Assembly (NCBI GenBank): GCA_037042915.1
Contig: CM073199.1
Coordinates: 1,054,001-1,118,000, forward strand
Source: Auricularia sp. M13
Lineage: Eukaryota > Basidiomycota > Agaricomycetes > Auriculariales > Auriculariaceae
DNA length: 64,000 nt
Direction: 5' to 3'
Shown here: positions 12,630 to 24,238 of the stretch, in pieces
Layout of the letters: every line of letters begins with the position of its first letter
How positions within the stretch are numbered: position 1 is the stretch's first letter
Translations under genes and position numbers: made by a program
Notes under the pieces: generated by a model
What the model was told of the DNA's origin: nothing
What the model saw: the letters and a program-made list of their open reading frames with translations, nothing else
Database searches by the model: none

Positions 12630-14162
12630 ATGTCATTGCTCCCTATACTGTGGCGTTCTTCAGGTTCTCGCGTGCGAAATCGATTGCGCCGCTCTCTGCC
12701 CGTGTCTCTTTCCCGAATGGTCACTACTGCTTCCCAGCCCAAGCGCGCAGGCGACATCTCGGACGCCTTCGCCTCGCTCAGTGGGCTCGAATTCAAGCCG
12801 CTGGAGCCGCGTTATGCGGAGCTCAAGAAACGGCTCATTGAAGGCCACGAAGACGCCGTGCGCGCGTCCTGGACGCGCCTGCTCGAGGAGCTGCGCACGG
12901 AGATTCCGCTGATCGCTCAACTGGGCAGCAAGGTCATCCCGGAAGTGCAGTACACCGATATCGTCGCGGGCACGGTCGGCCAGGATTTCGTGGACCAGCT
13001 TCGTAAACGCGGCGTCGCTGTCGTGCGCGGCGTCATCGACGAGCAGGAAGCGCTGGACTACAAGCGCGACATCAAGGAGTATGTCAAGCAGAATCCCCAT
13101 ACCAAAGGTTGGTCTATTCCCCTGCTATCGAATGAGCATCATTCAGCTAACTTGGACGCATCAGCCTTTCCCGCCGAGAATCCTCAGGTCTTTGAGCTCT
13201 ACTGGTCCAAACCGCAGATGCGCGCGCGCACGCATCCGAACCTGCTCAACACCCAGCGCTTCCTGATGTCGATGTGGCATTCGCGCGACGACCAAGCGCC
13301 GCTGTCCACCGTGCACCCCGTAGCGTACGCAGACCGGCTGCGCATCCGTCTTCCAGGCGACGCGAAGTTCGCGCTGGGACCGCATGTCGACGGCGGGAGC
13401 GTCGAGCGCTGGGAGCCCGCGGGGTACGGCGACGTATACTCGAGCGTCTTTCGCGGCGCCTGGGAAAGCTACGACCCATGGGAGAGCAGCAGCCGGCTGG
13501 GCGTCGTGTCGGACATGCACGCGGGCGTCGGCGCGTGCAGCGCGTTCCGCATGTTCCAGGGCTGGCTCGCGATGAGCAACACCGGCCCGCGCGAGGGGAC
13601 GCTGCTCGTGTGCCCGCTGCTGCGCGCCGCCACGGCGTACTTCCTCCTGCGTCCCTTCTTCGGCGCCGACGACGAGCTGGAGGGGGAGATGAGTGCGTGG
13701 CTGCACGGCGCCGCTCCCGGGCGCGGGCAGGAGCTCGCGCATTCGCTGCACCCGCATCTGGACCTCCCGCGCTCGATGGTGCATGTGCCCGCCGTGCGCC
13801 CGGGCGACTACGTAGTGTGGCACTGCGATACTATCCACGCCGTCGACGCCGTGCACGCTGGCAGCGGCGACTCGAGCGTGCTCTACATTCCCGCTTGCCC
13901 GCTCACCGAGGGCAACGCGCGATACCTCGTCCAGCAGCGCGACTGCTTCACACGCGGCGTGCCCAGCCCGGACTTCGGCGGCGGCGAGGGCGAGAGTAAT
14001 CATGTCGGCAGGCCGACTGCGGAGGACGTTGCTGCCATCGCGGGTCCGGAGGGTTTGCGCGCGCTGGGGTTGAAGGCTTGGGATAGTAGCGCCGACGGTT
14101 TGACTGTCGGGCAGAGGAAGGTGCTCGAGACCGCGAACAGCATTCTGGGATTTAACGTGTAA
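12630..14162 (+). CDS. DUF1479 (YbiU-like) putative 2-oxoglutarate/Fe(II) oxygenase
   Basis: The frame matches the fungal DUF1479 family along its length. Landmarks are LRKRGVAVVRGVIDEQEA near the N-terminal third, NPQVFELYWSKPQ, the metal-binding pair in LGPHVDGGSVERWE (His-x-Asp), and a distal His in VVWHCDTIHAVD. One 57-nt intron (13108-13164) interrupts the gene. It has no stop and keeps frame, so unspliced RNA would also be open; removing it restores NPHTKAFPAENPQV, the family sequence. The start at 12630 gives an Arg-rich, stop-free leader that could target mitochondria; a second ATG at 12717 is an alternative. Mature length is about 490 residues. DUF1479 proteins have the oxygenase fold, but the substrate is unknown. 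The gene converges with GH131, 137 bp away. Confidence 0.88.
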   Translation: MSLLPILWRSSGSRVRNRLRRSLPVSLSRMVTTASQPKRAGDISDAFASLSGLEFKPLEPRYAELKKRLIEGHEDAVRASWTRLLEELRTEIPLIAQLGSKVIPEVQYTDIVAGTVGQDFVDQLRKRGVAVVRGVIDEQEALDYKRDIKEYVKQNPHTKGWSIPLLSNEHHSANLDASAFPAENPQVFELYWSKPQMRARTHPNLLNTQRFLMSMWHSRDDQAPLSTVHPVAYADRLRIRLPGDAKFALGPHVDGGSVERWEPAGYGDVYSSVFRGAWESYDPWESSSRLGVVSDMHAGVGACSAFRMFQGWLAMSNTGPREGTLLVCPLLRAATAYFLLRPFFGADDELEGEMSAWLHGAAPGRGQELAHSLHPHLDLPRSMVHVPAVRPGDYVVWHCDTIHAVDAVHAGSGDSSVLYIPACPLTEGNARYLVQQRDCFTRGVPSPDFGGGEGESNHVGRPTAEDVAAIAGPEGLRALGLKAWDSSADGLTVGQRKVLETANSILGFNV

Positions 14163-14299
14163 ATATAAGTCGTGTGCTGCATGTGTACAGTACAATGTAC
14201 CACAGGGACGACAGTCGTCCATATTTTGGAATGGACAAATCGAGCGTTTTCTGCAATTGTGTCCACACCCAGGACCGTCTGCTAGAATTGCAAGTTGTT

Positions 14300-15400
14300 T
14301 TATAGACCGAGGGTGACGCATCCATCGCTGCTGTCTTCAATGAACACGCCACCATAGATGAGGCCCTCGTGAATATGCGCGGCCTGGAAGCCTTCATGGA
14401 GGACGTCGATGCCCAGTGGGCCCGTAGGCAATTTCAGCAAACCAACATGGAACTGCCCGCCACCAGCGTTATCATTAAACGCGCGGTTCACGACTCGCAG
14501 CAGAGGCGCGTAACCGGACGAGTAATAGAGCGTGAGCTCACTAGGAAGCCTGGTCAGCATCGGCAGAGATGAATACGGTGGATTTTGCGCACTTGGACGC
14601 CCAGCCCATCGTCAGCGCGAAGTTGTGCCACACTCCGAGCACAAAGGGCGTGCTGAAGAAGATCGTTTCAGGCGAGTTGCTCTGCCGGCCCGCGAGGCGG
14701 AGCGTGCGCGGGTTGTGTACGCGCGGCGACTCGAAGGACGCGTTGAATGGTGTGCCCGTCTGGAACGTGAACTCGGACGTCGCGAAGTCGGCCGTTTCGT
14801 GCCAGACGGGCTATAGCATGCGTTAGGAAGTGACGATGAAGGAGGTGAAAGTGCTCACATGGTACTCGTGTGAAAAGTTGAGCGGGCGCGCAGGGTCGTC
14901 GCGCAGTGACCAGTGGAATGTCGTGATTCCCTGCACGGTAACGTCTGTACCATTATTGCTCGCAGGAATGAGCTCGCTCCGCCTGAAGCCGACTTGTGGT
15001 GGCCCGCCGCCCGGGACGAAGACGGACAGGTCGCTGTAGCTGCGCTCAGACTACGCGGCATTATTGGCAACAGGGTACGCACGAGATGGTAACTTCCACC
15101 GCCTTGGTCAGTCTGGGAAGATCGAACAACGACGGCGCGACGAGCGGGAACTTGAGTATCTCTGCCCATGTCTGGTCTATGGCAACCTGTATGTCAGAAC
15201 AGGCGGAACTTGAAGCAGACCCGCGCACTTTCGCCATGAACAAATTGGTGGTCGTACTTGCTGCTCTCCTTGTCAAAATCTGCGGCCCGCGCCAGCGGCG
15301 ACACGCGTCCATCAAAGAGGATGGGGCAACTCCGAGTCTTCGGCAGGGCAAACGCAGGTATAGCAAGTACCGCCGTAGTCAGTACCGACAAGACGAGCAT
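14300..15400 (-). CDS. Secreted GH131 beta-glucanase
   Basis: Starts at ATG 15400 with signal peptide MLVLSVLTTAVLAIPAFA, followed by the GH131 N-terminal pattern CPILFDGRV. Later exons give VFVPGGGPPQVGFRRSELIP, TFHWSLRDDPARPLNFSHEYH, a middle segment around QSNSPETIFFSTPFVLGVWHN, and the C-terminal ELTLYYSSGYAPL, GQFHVGLLKLPTG and HEGLIYGGVFIEDSSDGC. At least four GT-AG introns are needed, each about 45-60 nt. GH131 enzymes cleave beta-1,3/1,4/1,6-glucans and are restricted to fungi and oomycetes; this one is predicted to be extracellular. No cellulose-binding module is seen. A TATA element sits about 60 bp upstream. Family call is firm from several separate motifs; exon ends are by eye. 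Confidence 0.9.
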
Positions 15401-15458
15401 CGCAGGCGCAGTCAGAGTGGGGCGTCAAAAGGGCCAGCGCATCGTCCTGGCCGCTGTA

Positions 15459-15470
15459 CGTATATATACG
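15459..15470 (-). promoter_or_regulatory. TATA element of the GH131 gene
   Basis: The palindromic CGTATATATACG lies about 60 bp upstream of the GH131 ATG at 15400, the usual place for a fungal TATA box. Confidence 0.6.
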
Positions 15471-17865
15471 ACATCGGTGCCTGTCGCCGCAGTGTCGTGC
15501 GGCAAGTTGTCGGGCAGTTCGGGTTTTTTGAACGCGCCTGCTTCTCATCCGCGTGACCTTGGGCATAAGCAGAAATCAATGCTAGCAGCGTAGGTGCCAA
15601 AGTATGTGCGGGCAAAGCATGACAACGGCGAAGCCCATACACCTTCTACGAGCGAGAAAGTGTACGCTGAGCCCGAGGACCTTGCAATCGCTACGGGTGA
15701 TGGAAGTTTGCTGGAATCATATGCGTATGGACTATCCAGGAAGGTATATGAGTGGCGCGAATCGGTTTCAGTGCAATGGCGGTCCGCGAGATGTCCAAAT
15801 TGGGACTTCAAGTCCGGCAGATGCGACACAGTAGAGTTGCCTGGGCTACAGCACAGAGCACGGCAAGGCCGTACAGATCTTGCAAATAGAATCGCCGGTT
15901 CATAAATGCACATGATCATGAACGACGCGGAAGGTGGCCCAGGAAGACGGTGACCCTCGTCGGAGCTCCAAAGCGCGGTTATTCCGCCCCCTCACAGTAT
16001 TCCAGGCAAAACCTGGGCATCAAGACGGTTGTAATTGCAAGACAGCATTCGAAGTCGTGCGCATGCACATAGTAGATGATGGCGGATATCTATTATCGAC
16101 ATCGACAACTTGAACGGGCAGACGGCGTACACCGTACCAAGTCCGACCGAGTTCGGAACCCCTCAATCTCTCGCCGACTCGCGGAGACCACTGGCAGCAC
16201 GCAACAGTCTTATAATCTTGTGTCCTTCTTGGGTTCTATTGCAGCACCATGCGGCGGCGGCGGCGGCGGCGCGGGTCTAAAATTTCTGCTCGCCAACATC
16301 TCGGCACGGACATCGCACATGAGTCCCATTAGCCCCTGAGCTCATACCCGTGGGCTGCCTGTCGGTGCTTCTGGAGCTGCTCTGACTGTAGACGCTTACA
16401 TGCTTCGCTTTCCCCGTTCACGTTGGAACCTGTCTGTCGCAAGCCGAGTTCAGACTCGAGAGGCTCTGTTGCTGCACCGACCATGCCGTAGTAATCCAGA
16501 GTCATGGACCTCACACAAGATTACTGGCTCCAGGGATGGCGTTCGGGGCGATTTCCGGCTAGCAGACCGATTCTGCAAGTTATGCGACTTTATTCTAGTA
16601 GGGCTCCAACGTCGCTCTGTTTTCGACGTTCTGCGCTCATGCTCGTAGCCGGTCTTACAGTGCGACGCGACTGAAGGCAGCGGACAGCTTCTTCGTCGGA
16701 CTACTGTATCGCCTCGGCGCGTCGAAAGGACTTTCCGCGGGTATCGTCTGGTACCACATACAGATACAGTATTTCTCGTCGCAGTATCACACGATATGCA
16801 CCTCTGCCTTTTCCGAGTCGTTCGCGCGCCCCTCAGCGACATGGACCTACCGACGCCGCAGCCTGAACAGCGTGTCCGAGCCCGCGCATAACGATGATCT
16901 TGCCGCGTCCCGGACGAACTGATGTCTGTTCCCTGGGTTTGGTTGGCGGGACTGCCACTGATAGGCCGCGTTTTCCTTCACGAAGCAGCGTTGTTTGCCT
17001 CAGCCTTCCGACCGAGCCAGCTGCGCTTTTCACTAGTACGGCTCGTTTCACCATGACACGGACACGCCGTCCTTCATCTCATTTCTCAAGGTTATACACG
17101 TAGTTACTACGTGGCTGAGCACTGATCATGTACATGAGCAACATCTCCGTGTCCGGCCATTAACATTATGCAATGGCAGTCGTGGACTCGCGGTGGCCAT
17201 GACAGATCCACAGCATCCCCAGTGCAGCTTCGAGGCACCCCCAAAAAATGGTCGGAAAGGCCGGGCGTTCGTGCACTGGCCGTCAGTTTCTATATGAGGC
17301 CGATAGCGGAGCTTCCTGGGACAGTTGAACGGCCCGTCTCTCGATCCATGTTGATGTGGGTGAATCGGAGTGCGGCCCGGGACGCTGCATACATCAAGGT
17401 CATCCGCAGGATTTTAAATTTCTTTATAGATTATTACTTAGACGGAATTGCACAGTAGCAATTTATACGGCATCGTGCACTCACATGGGCGAGAGAAATG
17501 AATTATTATAATGATATTGCGTGGTGGCCGCGACTCGGACACGTCAATCGATGGCCGTGTGCGTGGGAAAGCATGACACGTCCTCGCCAGATCTCAGATT
17601 CAAAAGGGCCGAATGGCCCGGGCCGTCTGAGCAGCTGTATTTTTCTCCCCTTCCACATGCTCTTGAACTTCGAGTCATGGGCACCGACGACGAGCAAGAA
17701 TCGATTCCGTGTATTCAAACGACAAGACGAGGCGATGACAAGGACGGGGAAAACGATGAGCTAGAAACAGGCGGGCGGCGTAGTGAATGGATCGTAGACG
17801 TTGGGAACGACGGGGCATGGATCATGGCGACATCGGTGCGTGTGTGGGTTCCATCGATGCCAGCG
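15471..17865. other. Gene-free interval
   Basis: Between the GH131 promoter and the first acidic-protein gene I find no frame with a domain or believable exon chain. A GGC trinucleotide run (16251-16272) and an AT-rich patch (17410-17520) are the only compositional features. Confidence 0.5.
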
Positions 17866-18756
17866 TCAGAGGCGGCGGCATCGCGCCAGGAAGCGGGTAA
17901 TCTACACCATCGCACCACAGGTCAGCAGCAGTATCGGCGAGCTCGAAACCAGACTACTCACGATGGCCGCCTCCTCGTACACGGCCGCGACGTCTTCCGG
18001 GGCGTCGTAGTCCTCGTCGAGGACCAGCTCACGGTAGGGTGCGGCGGTCGTCGGCGCAGCTGGTGCTGCCGACGTTAAGCAAGATGTAGTGAATGGAGTC
18101 GCCTCGGAGGACGACTCCCAATCGATGTCAGACGACGCGGCACTGTTGTGCCCGCCGTCGTCGTTCGACTCGGTGTCCGAGTCGCGCTCGTCGTTGCGAA
18201 GCGAGTCGGCGTCGGGCTCGCTGCCGGCGTCTGGCTCGCTGCCGGTGTCGTCTCCGAAGCCGGAGTAGGAGTCCTCTTCGGGCGACTCCAGCGCCGCGTC
18301 TTGTTCTACGCGGCGTAGCATCTGCGCCAAAGACCTGTCTGTCAGCCATGCATGCACCACGACCGTACGAGCACCACGACGACTCACGTAGCAAGTGGGC
18401 TGGCTAGCCGGGGCAAATGGGGTTGCGCCAACCCACTCGTATTTCTGGCCGCCGTTGTAGAGCGGGCCGGGCCGATAGAGGTCGTCTGGGGGGAAAGACG
18501 GCGTCAGGCGCGCTGCGGCTGAGGCAAGCAAGTACGTACAATCGGCGACAGTCATGATCCAGCGTTTGAACGGCGCTGCGAGGACGACCCTCCAGTCTTG
18601 GGCCAAGGCTGCCAGTCTTGCGGCATCGAGCGCGTGGCAAGGAGGAAGCCGCACGACGCGTACTGAGCCGTCGTCCATGATACGGTAGGCCTCTGCGACG
18701 GCCGGCGGCCACGAGTTGATGAACTTGACGCGTGTCAGATACAGTATGTTGGACAT
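17866..18756 (-). CDS. Acidic hypothetical protein, member 1 of a local three-gene family
   Basis: The ATG at 18756 starts MSNILYLTRVKFINSWP. An intron with donor GTACGT (about 18537-18490) joins VADY to DLYRPGPLYNGGQKYEWVG. A second (about 18387-18322) joins CY to MLRRVEQDAALESPEED. The third exon is very acidic and repeats Gly-Ser-Glu-Pro-Asp, then has a Pro/Ala linker and a conserved RELVLDEDYDAPED. The end is uncertain: either the open frame stops at 17902, or a further intron leads to a stop at 17866. The pieces KYEWV and RELVLDEDYDA recur in the neighbour at 19.15-19.98 kb, which supports real coding. I recognise no domain. The Asp/Glu/Ser-rich build suggests a disordered protein. Confidence 0.7.
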
Positions 18757-19152
18757 CGTGGATGAATGGAGAGTGGTGGGGAGAGGGCGGGATGCGTTCC
18801 AGCTCCGACCCAACACGCGTTTTTATCCGGCCAGGCTGCACCACGCTTTGGTCAGCCTCGGCTAGCTGCTTGGCAACGTGCTGTGCGTCCACGAGCCCCT
18901 GATGCTGCGCAATTTAATATCAGCGGCGCTTGCGCCCCCTCCAACCGTGGTGCGCGCATACGATAGGCTGGCACGGCGCCCTCAACGACTATTGTACGTA
19001 TGCGACGGTGGCGCCGGACGCGCTGCGCATCAAGAGACAATATACAGCCTGAGGCTGGAGCCAGACAATAGCGAGCACGGTCATCATCTCGATTGTGAGC
19101 GGGACTCTAGCGACGTGTACAGGGGCTCATGGGCAAATAGGGCGGGTCATAA

Positions 19153-19975
19153 CTACGATAACCGCAAGGCCCTGGGCGACAAGTCCTCGTCATTGCCGGC
19201 GCTGGCACTAGGAGCGCTACCAAAGGTCAGTAACAGAAACCGTGCGCCAGATGCCAGCCCAAAACTGACCGAGCCTTCAACTTGCGCGCAGTCTGGGTCC
19301 ATATCCATCGGGCCATCCTGCGACTCGACGGCATCGTAGTCCTCGTCGAGGATGAGCTCGCGGCGGGGCGCAGTTGTCGCGGCCGACGTCAACTTTGGTG
19401 CGGCCGCGGGCGAAGCTTCCCGTTCCTTCTTAGACGACAACTCAGAGGACGGCTGCTGGTCGGGGTGCCGCTCGTGCGCCTCGTCGTCGTCCGAGTAGTA
19501 ATCCTCCACCTCCTCCCTCGGCGCAGCTTGCACGACGGGGCGCGGCACCTGCGTCAACCCTCAGCACAAGGACACGAACAAGCGCTGCACCCGACTCACA
19601 TAGACTGGCACGGGAACCGGCATGGCTGGCGCGGGCGGCTGCACCATCGTCGCGACCCACTCATACTTCAGCCCGCCGCGCTGAACGGGCGCAGGCGGCT
19701 GGTGCTTATCTGCGTGTGGCGTCCGAGTCAGCTCCCTGCACAGTGCATTGTGCGGCGGAGAAATTCACAAACGTACATTCCGGAACGGGCGCCACGCATT
19801 CACCCAGCGGCGCCGCCCAGCACACACGCTCGAGGTCCAGTGTCGAGTGCTGTGAGTCTCGCGCGCGCCGGGGGAGCAGCTTGACGGCGCGGAAGGACCC
19901 GTCGGTCTGCTGGACGTATGGCTCGGCGGTGGGCGGCGTGGGTGAGTTGCTCGCACTCGGGGTGGCGTTGGACAT
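19153..19975 (-). CDS. Acidic hypothetical protein, member 2 of the local family
   Basis: The ATG at 19975 starts MSNATPSASNSPTPPTAEPY, then VQQTDGSFRAVKLLP. The second exon gives GGLKYEWVATMVQPPAPAMP. The third gives EDYYSDDDEAHERHPDQ, an acidic/Lys linker and RRELILDEDYDAVES, then runs to a stop near 19153. Exon order and the KYEWV and REL(V/I)LDEDYDA blocks match member 1, so the two are tandem paralogues on the same strand. The N-terminal exon and its promoter recur as an isolated fragment at 24.24-24.48 kb. No known domain; low-complexity, probably disordered. The 3' exon border is uncertain because a donor-like GTTGAAG could shorten the tail. Confidence 0.7.
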
Positions 19976-20466
19976 GGCAGTTGATCTCGGCTCCAGACTC
20001 GGAATTGGGCTTTGCAGAGGGAGGGGAGCAGGAGGAGGCTGTGGGCGTACGGCTCCGAGTCCGAACAAACGCGCGTTTTGACTTACCCAGCGCGTCCAAG
20101 CGTGGTGCGCCGCCGCCGACCCACGCACCGCGCACCGCGAAATCCACGATCGGCTTCATGATCAGGTATGCTCTTCCAGCAGCTCATTACGGACTGCACG
20201 GACTTCTGATCATTGGGCTGCAGTATAGCGTGACGCGTTCGAAATTGCGACACAACCTGTCTGCACAAAATGGGCCCATTCTTGCGGTAAAAAAGCGAGA
20301 GCATATTATTGGTGGCAGCGCGACTATCACAACGGGGAATAACAACGGAACGGACAAGGCAAGAGACGAGGCCCGCTCGCGCGCTTCGAGGTGCGTACAG
20401 CAACTCTATGATATCGATGCAAGGCGCCGCCGCGCGTCGAAACTGATGACGACTAGTACTGACCGA

Positions 20467-21093
20467 CTACATCTCGTCGTCGGCGAAGTAGGCCTCTTCG
20501 TCGTCCTCGAAGGCACGGGCGAAGCGAGAGCTGCCTCCGCGTTCAGGTTTGCTCCGGTTGTGGCGGTCGCCCGCGCTGGAGCTGCCCAGTCGGACGCGTG
20601 GTCCTCCCCGTCGTCGCTGGCATCTTCCCGCGCCAGCTCTGGCGACTCCGCGCCCGAATCAGGCGTGACCCGGCACAGCTCCTGCGTCCAACCCACCGTC
20701 AGCACACATACACGCGAACGACGGCCGGCGTCACGCACGTAGCGCGGGTGGTAGTGCCCCGGGCGGACGTAGTGCCACAGCAGCACGTACTCGCGTGCCG
20801 TCGATGACCTCGTGGAAGAATTCTGGCCAGCCTGCACAACGTACAGTACGTGAGCCTTTGTCCTGAACATACAACGTGGCTAATTATAAGTATAACTTAC
20901 CAGGAAAGACTGGCAGCGCGGGCGCGGCCTGCTGACCTGGCACGGGCGACGACGGCGTCGACGGCGCGGGCGTGGAGGGGGGAGAGAATATGTTATGGTC
21001 AAAGAACGTGGGTGACGTGGGCATCGTCGGCAACTCCAAATTGCCAGCAGCCTGAGTCTGTCCGGTGCAGATGACGAGAGCGCCGGGACCCAT
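20467..21093 (-). CDS. Probable member 3 of the acidic family; frame structure unresolved
   Basis: An exon from 21093 has a Pro/Ser-rich N-terminus (TPAPSTPSSPVPGQQAAP) ending VFPG. A following exon continues GWPEFFHEVIDGT. Overlapping it in another frame is REYVLLWHYVRPGHYHPRYV, which sits where KYEWV lies in the other members. The last exon is acidic and can end in EDDEEAYFADDEM at 20467. I could not connect these pieces in one consistent splice chain. The gene may use an intron I misplaced, or it may be damaged. It is placed in the family by position, strand, exon style and acidic tail, so the call is tentative. Confidence 0.42.
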
Positions 21094-22715
21094 CCGCCAT
21101 CTCTACAACGGTACTCGTGACATCGCGTAAAGGTGTGGCCATGTTCGTTCACGTTGTGCAGAGACACAGAGGAAATGCGAGTGTGTCTGTGGTCGAGAAT
21201 ACGATTTTCGAAACACCCGAGTGTCTCGACTCTCGACGCTGGCAGATCCGATGGAATCGTTCAGGTGGACATCCCGCGTATTAAGGCTGTTTGCTGGTGC
21301 GATAATGATTCGAGAGCATACCGTAGTCCCCCGGGTAATGAACACTTTTGTGCTATCTCACGAACACCGTCTTCCCTTCCCTTCGGACCTTCTCCATTGC
21401 TCTCGGAGACCTCGATTACCCCCGGTTCGACATGAAAATGAGCTAAGCTTGCTGGCCCATGGCGTCCAATGCTGACCACCACGTAGTGAACACTTTGGCG
21501 GAACACCCTCTTTTGGCCGCTACATCACTTCCCCTCCCCTAAAACATCCACTGAGGGTATCTATATGCTTAAGCCACCCTTTATAAGAAGTTACATGGAA
21601 AGGGGAAGAGTTTACAGGCGTCCAACCGTCGGTCACATTTACATCCGCTCTTAAGCGCCGTTTCCGACGATGTTTTGTCTACCACGACCGTCCACCTTGG
21701 CATTTCCCGCTAAAAAATATACAGGCCTTTGGTGAATGGCATATTGCCTTAGCCTCTAACATTATTCTGGCCTAGGGTGGCCTTATAGCGACGGGGAAAC
21801 AGAAAATGTGAAAACGTTCACTAGGTGGGGGACCGCTCATTACCGGGTGGACTACGGTACAGTTCGGCGAAGGGCAAAGATCATTAATTGGAGCACGGAG
21901 CAGATTACAGTAGCGGGAAATGTCGAGATGAGTTCTGATACATTCTGTGGGAGGCTGACGCGCATTGTACGAGAGCCCGCCCAGCCCGACAAAGCGAATG
22001 AGATCACGTTGCATACTATATCGTCGGTTTTCGGTTTGCAGCTGGCCTGGTGTACAGGGACTCGTGAGCTGCCTCTTTCTGCCGTTCGATTGACTGGTCG
22101 AGAGCGCTGAACTCGTGCGCTGTGCCAACGCTGATCTCGGTCACCGTTGGAGAGGTCATCGCGCCTTGGAAAGATTCTGAATCCACATCCGTCCCGGCGT
22201 TTCTGTGCAATCGGCTCATGCGGTACCAGCGTTGCAGCAGCCACCGTGTTGACCTCGCATTATCTGATGAGATGGCCTGTCGGATGTGGCGCCAAAAATC
22301 CGAGTGGATTGCACATCTGCGCATCCTCCACGCTGAGGATGAGCACCGATATCGTGCGTGTCGAGCTTTTAAGACACTTGACGGACAAAAGCCGTCGCGA
22401 TCGCGTTCCATGGGGTCGTCGAGGTTGAAACCGTCCAGCCGCAGCAAAGCGGTACAGAAGGAAACGGCGGTGGGCGGGAAACGAGACCGTGAACCGCTGG
22501 GCGGCTGGGGAACAGGTTGTTCATCTTGGCCCGCTCTGCAGATAGCGTTGGCAAGGGTGTCTAGTATTAGCAGCTTAACAGCGCGCCCTGCAGTCTGTGC
22601 CAGCAGGTCCCTCGTTGTGCATGTTCAAGCGCCTTACGCGTTGTCATATCATGGTGGCAGGCAGAAATCCGGACTTGGCCGGACTCGGCCGCGCTTCTCT
22701 CACTCAGGCCCCGCG
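21094..22715. other. Spacer before the kinase-like island, with a shared gene fragment
   Basis: Mostly unrecognised sequence. Near 22350-22450 the minus strand encodes LLRLDGFNLDDPMERDRDGF, and a diverged version (LLRLDRGSLDEHIEPDGF) lies at about 32240-32335 upstream of kinase-like copy 3. This is a shared coding remnant of an unidentified gene. The 40 bases before each kinase-like ATG (CGGACGCGGTTC...CTCAGGCCC in copies 2 and 3) are conserved between copies and probably hold the core promoter or leader. Confidence 0.5.
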
Positions 22716-24087
22716 ATGCCTACATATCCTTCCTCCCTGGGCGCATGGCGCGACTTGGATGTTGAAGGTCCAGCACGGGTTGCCTGGGAACAGTTTGAGC
22801 CGTTTTTTGAGCAGCATGGCTACAAGCTCTTTGTGCAGGACACCGTTGAACGCAGCCTCATCCCCGGCCTCATGGACGCGCTGGTGCCCGCCGGCGACTG
22901 GAGCGTCATTCGCTGCGAAGACGAATATAATCGCTTTGTGCCGGAATGTCTCCAGATGAAGCCCATGCGGTCCAAATTCCGTCCACAGGCAAGTAAGCTC
23001 CCTTCCAATTGATATGCGTCGGCCTGAACTGGGTACTGTAGACCGGCATCCATGTCGCTGCGCGCTCGCCCAGGAACACCGACGTCGTCATACGCATAAT
23101 GGCCATCGGGGACGAGGGGAAAGAACACCTCGACATCATGCGAGCGCTCTCCAGGCCGGACGCACGGGTCCCCGAGAACCATACAGTCCCCATGGTGGCC
23201 GAGCTGCAGAAGGACGACGTGATTTTCGGCATATTTCCGATGATGTGGCACGATGGCATGGAGAAACCATGGTTTAGGAGAGTTCGAGAAGTGTTGGAGG
23301 CTTTGGAGCAAATCCTCGAAGTGCGTCGATCTCTCTACCTATTCACACGCCCGACTGATTTTTATCGCTCCATAAGGGCTTCACCTACCTACATGAGCAG
23401 CTCATTGCTCATCGGGTCTGTACCTGGGTCGCTTGCTGGTACCCGGTGTCTTGTGTGCTCATTAGTTGACATTTTAGGATTTCTCACTCAGCGAGGTCTT
23501 TATGAATTATGGCCGCGACTGGGAGTATCGCGGCTGGGGCCGCTGCGTCCGTATACCAGACGAATTTCGGTCACTCTGCCCTGGCCTGCGCTACCTAATC
23601 AACGACTTCGAGTTGTCAGTCCAGTTCGCACCCGAGTCGGATCCCAAGACACGTCTTGTCACCGGCATTCCAACGGCGCGTTATGGTGACACGGCTGAGA
23701 TATACAACAAGCCGCTCCCGCCCGAAGCTCTCCTCCAGACGCCGTATTGCCCGTTCAAGATGGATATATACCAATTCGGGAAGGATGCCCAATACGTCTT
23801 TCAGGTGCGTGCAAAATCTTGTAATCTGGAGATTGCCAACGCTTCCGCGTTAGAACGTCGACTATGTTGCGGGTCTGCAGGAGCTTTTCGTTGCAATGGC
23901 GAGCGACAACCCCGAAGCCCGACCCACTGCATCAGAGGCTCTTGCTGCGCTACGCGCCATCCGTCAGATGGCGTCTGAAGACGTACTAAATGACATACCA
24001 ACCAACTCGTACCGTTCGTACAAACGCCGATTGCCGGGCGAGACCTGGTGCACACATTTCTTCCTACTGCGTTTCCAGTCCAACTGA
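22716..24087 (+). CDS. Protein kinase-like gene with degenerate catalytic motifs (copy 1)
   Basis: Five exons: 22716-22988, 23042-23320, 23377-23415, about 23478-23804 and about 23855-24087. The first intron begins GCAAGT after CAG, a GC-AG intron that is needed to reach TGIHVAARSPRNTDVVIR in frame. Kinase landmarks are the beta-3 strand VVIRI (Arg where Lys is expected), TYLHEQLIAHRDFSLSE (HRD kept, but Glu where the usual Asn stands) and YLINDFELS (DFE instead of DFG). The C-lobe end is LQELFVAMASDNPEARPTAS. The N-terminus MPTYPSSLGAWRDL is shared by all copies. It resembles the expanded fungal kinase-like families of basidiomycetes. With Lys, Asn and Gly replaced, it may be a pseudokinase or a nucleotide binder. 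Partners unknown. Confidence 0.8.
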
Positions 24088-24238
24088 TTCATCCTCCAGT
24101 GATTGCCGGAACTGTGTGATTCAGACAAATCCGTCCAGTAACAGCATCGAGTGGCTCCCGATTGAAATCAGTGTTCCTTAGGTCGACCATGCAACTTCGA
24201 ATTTGTTTGTACACTGCAGAACATGACGCTTTACATCG

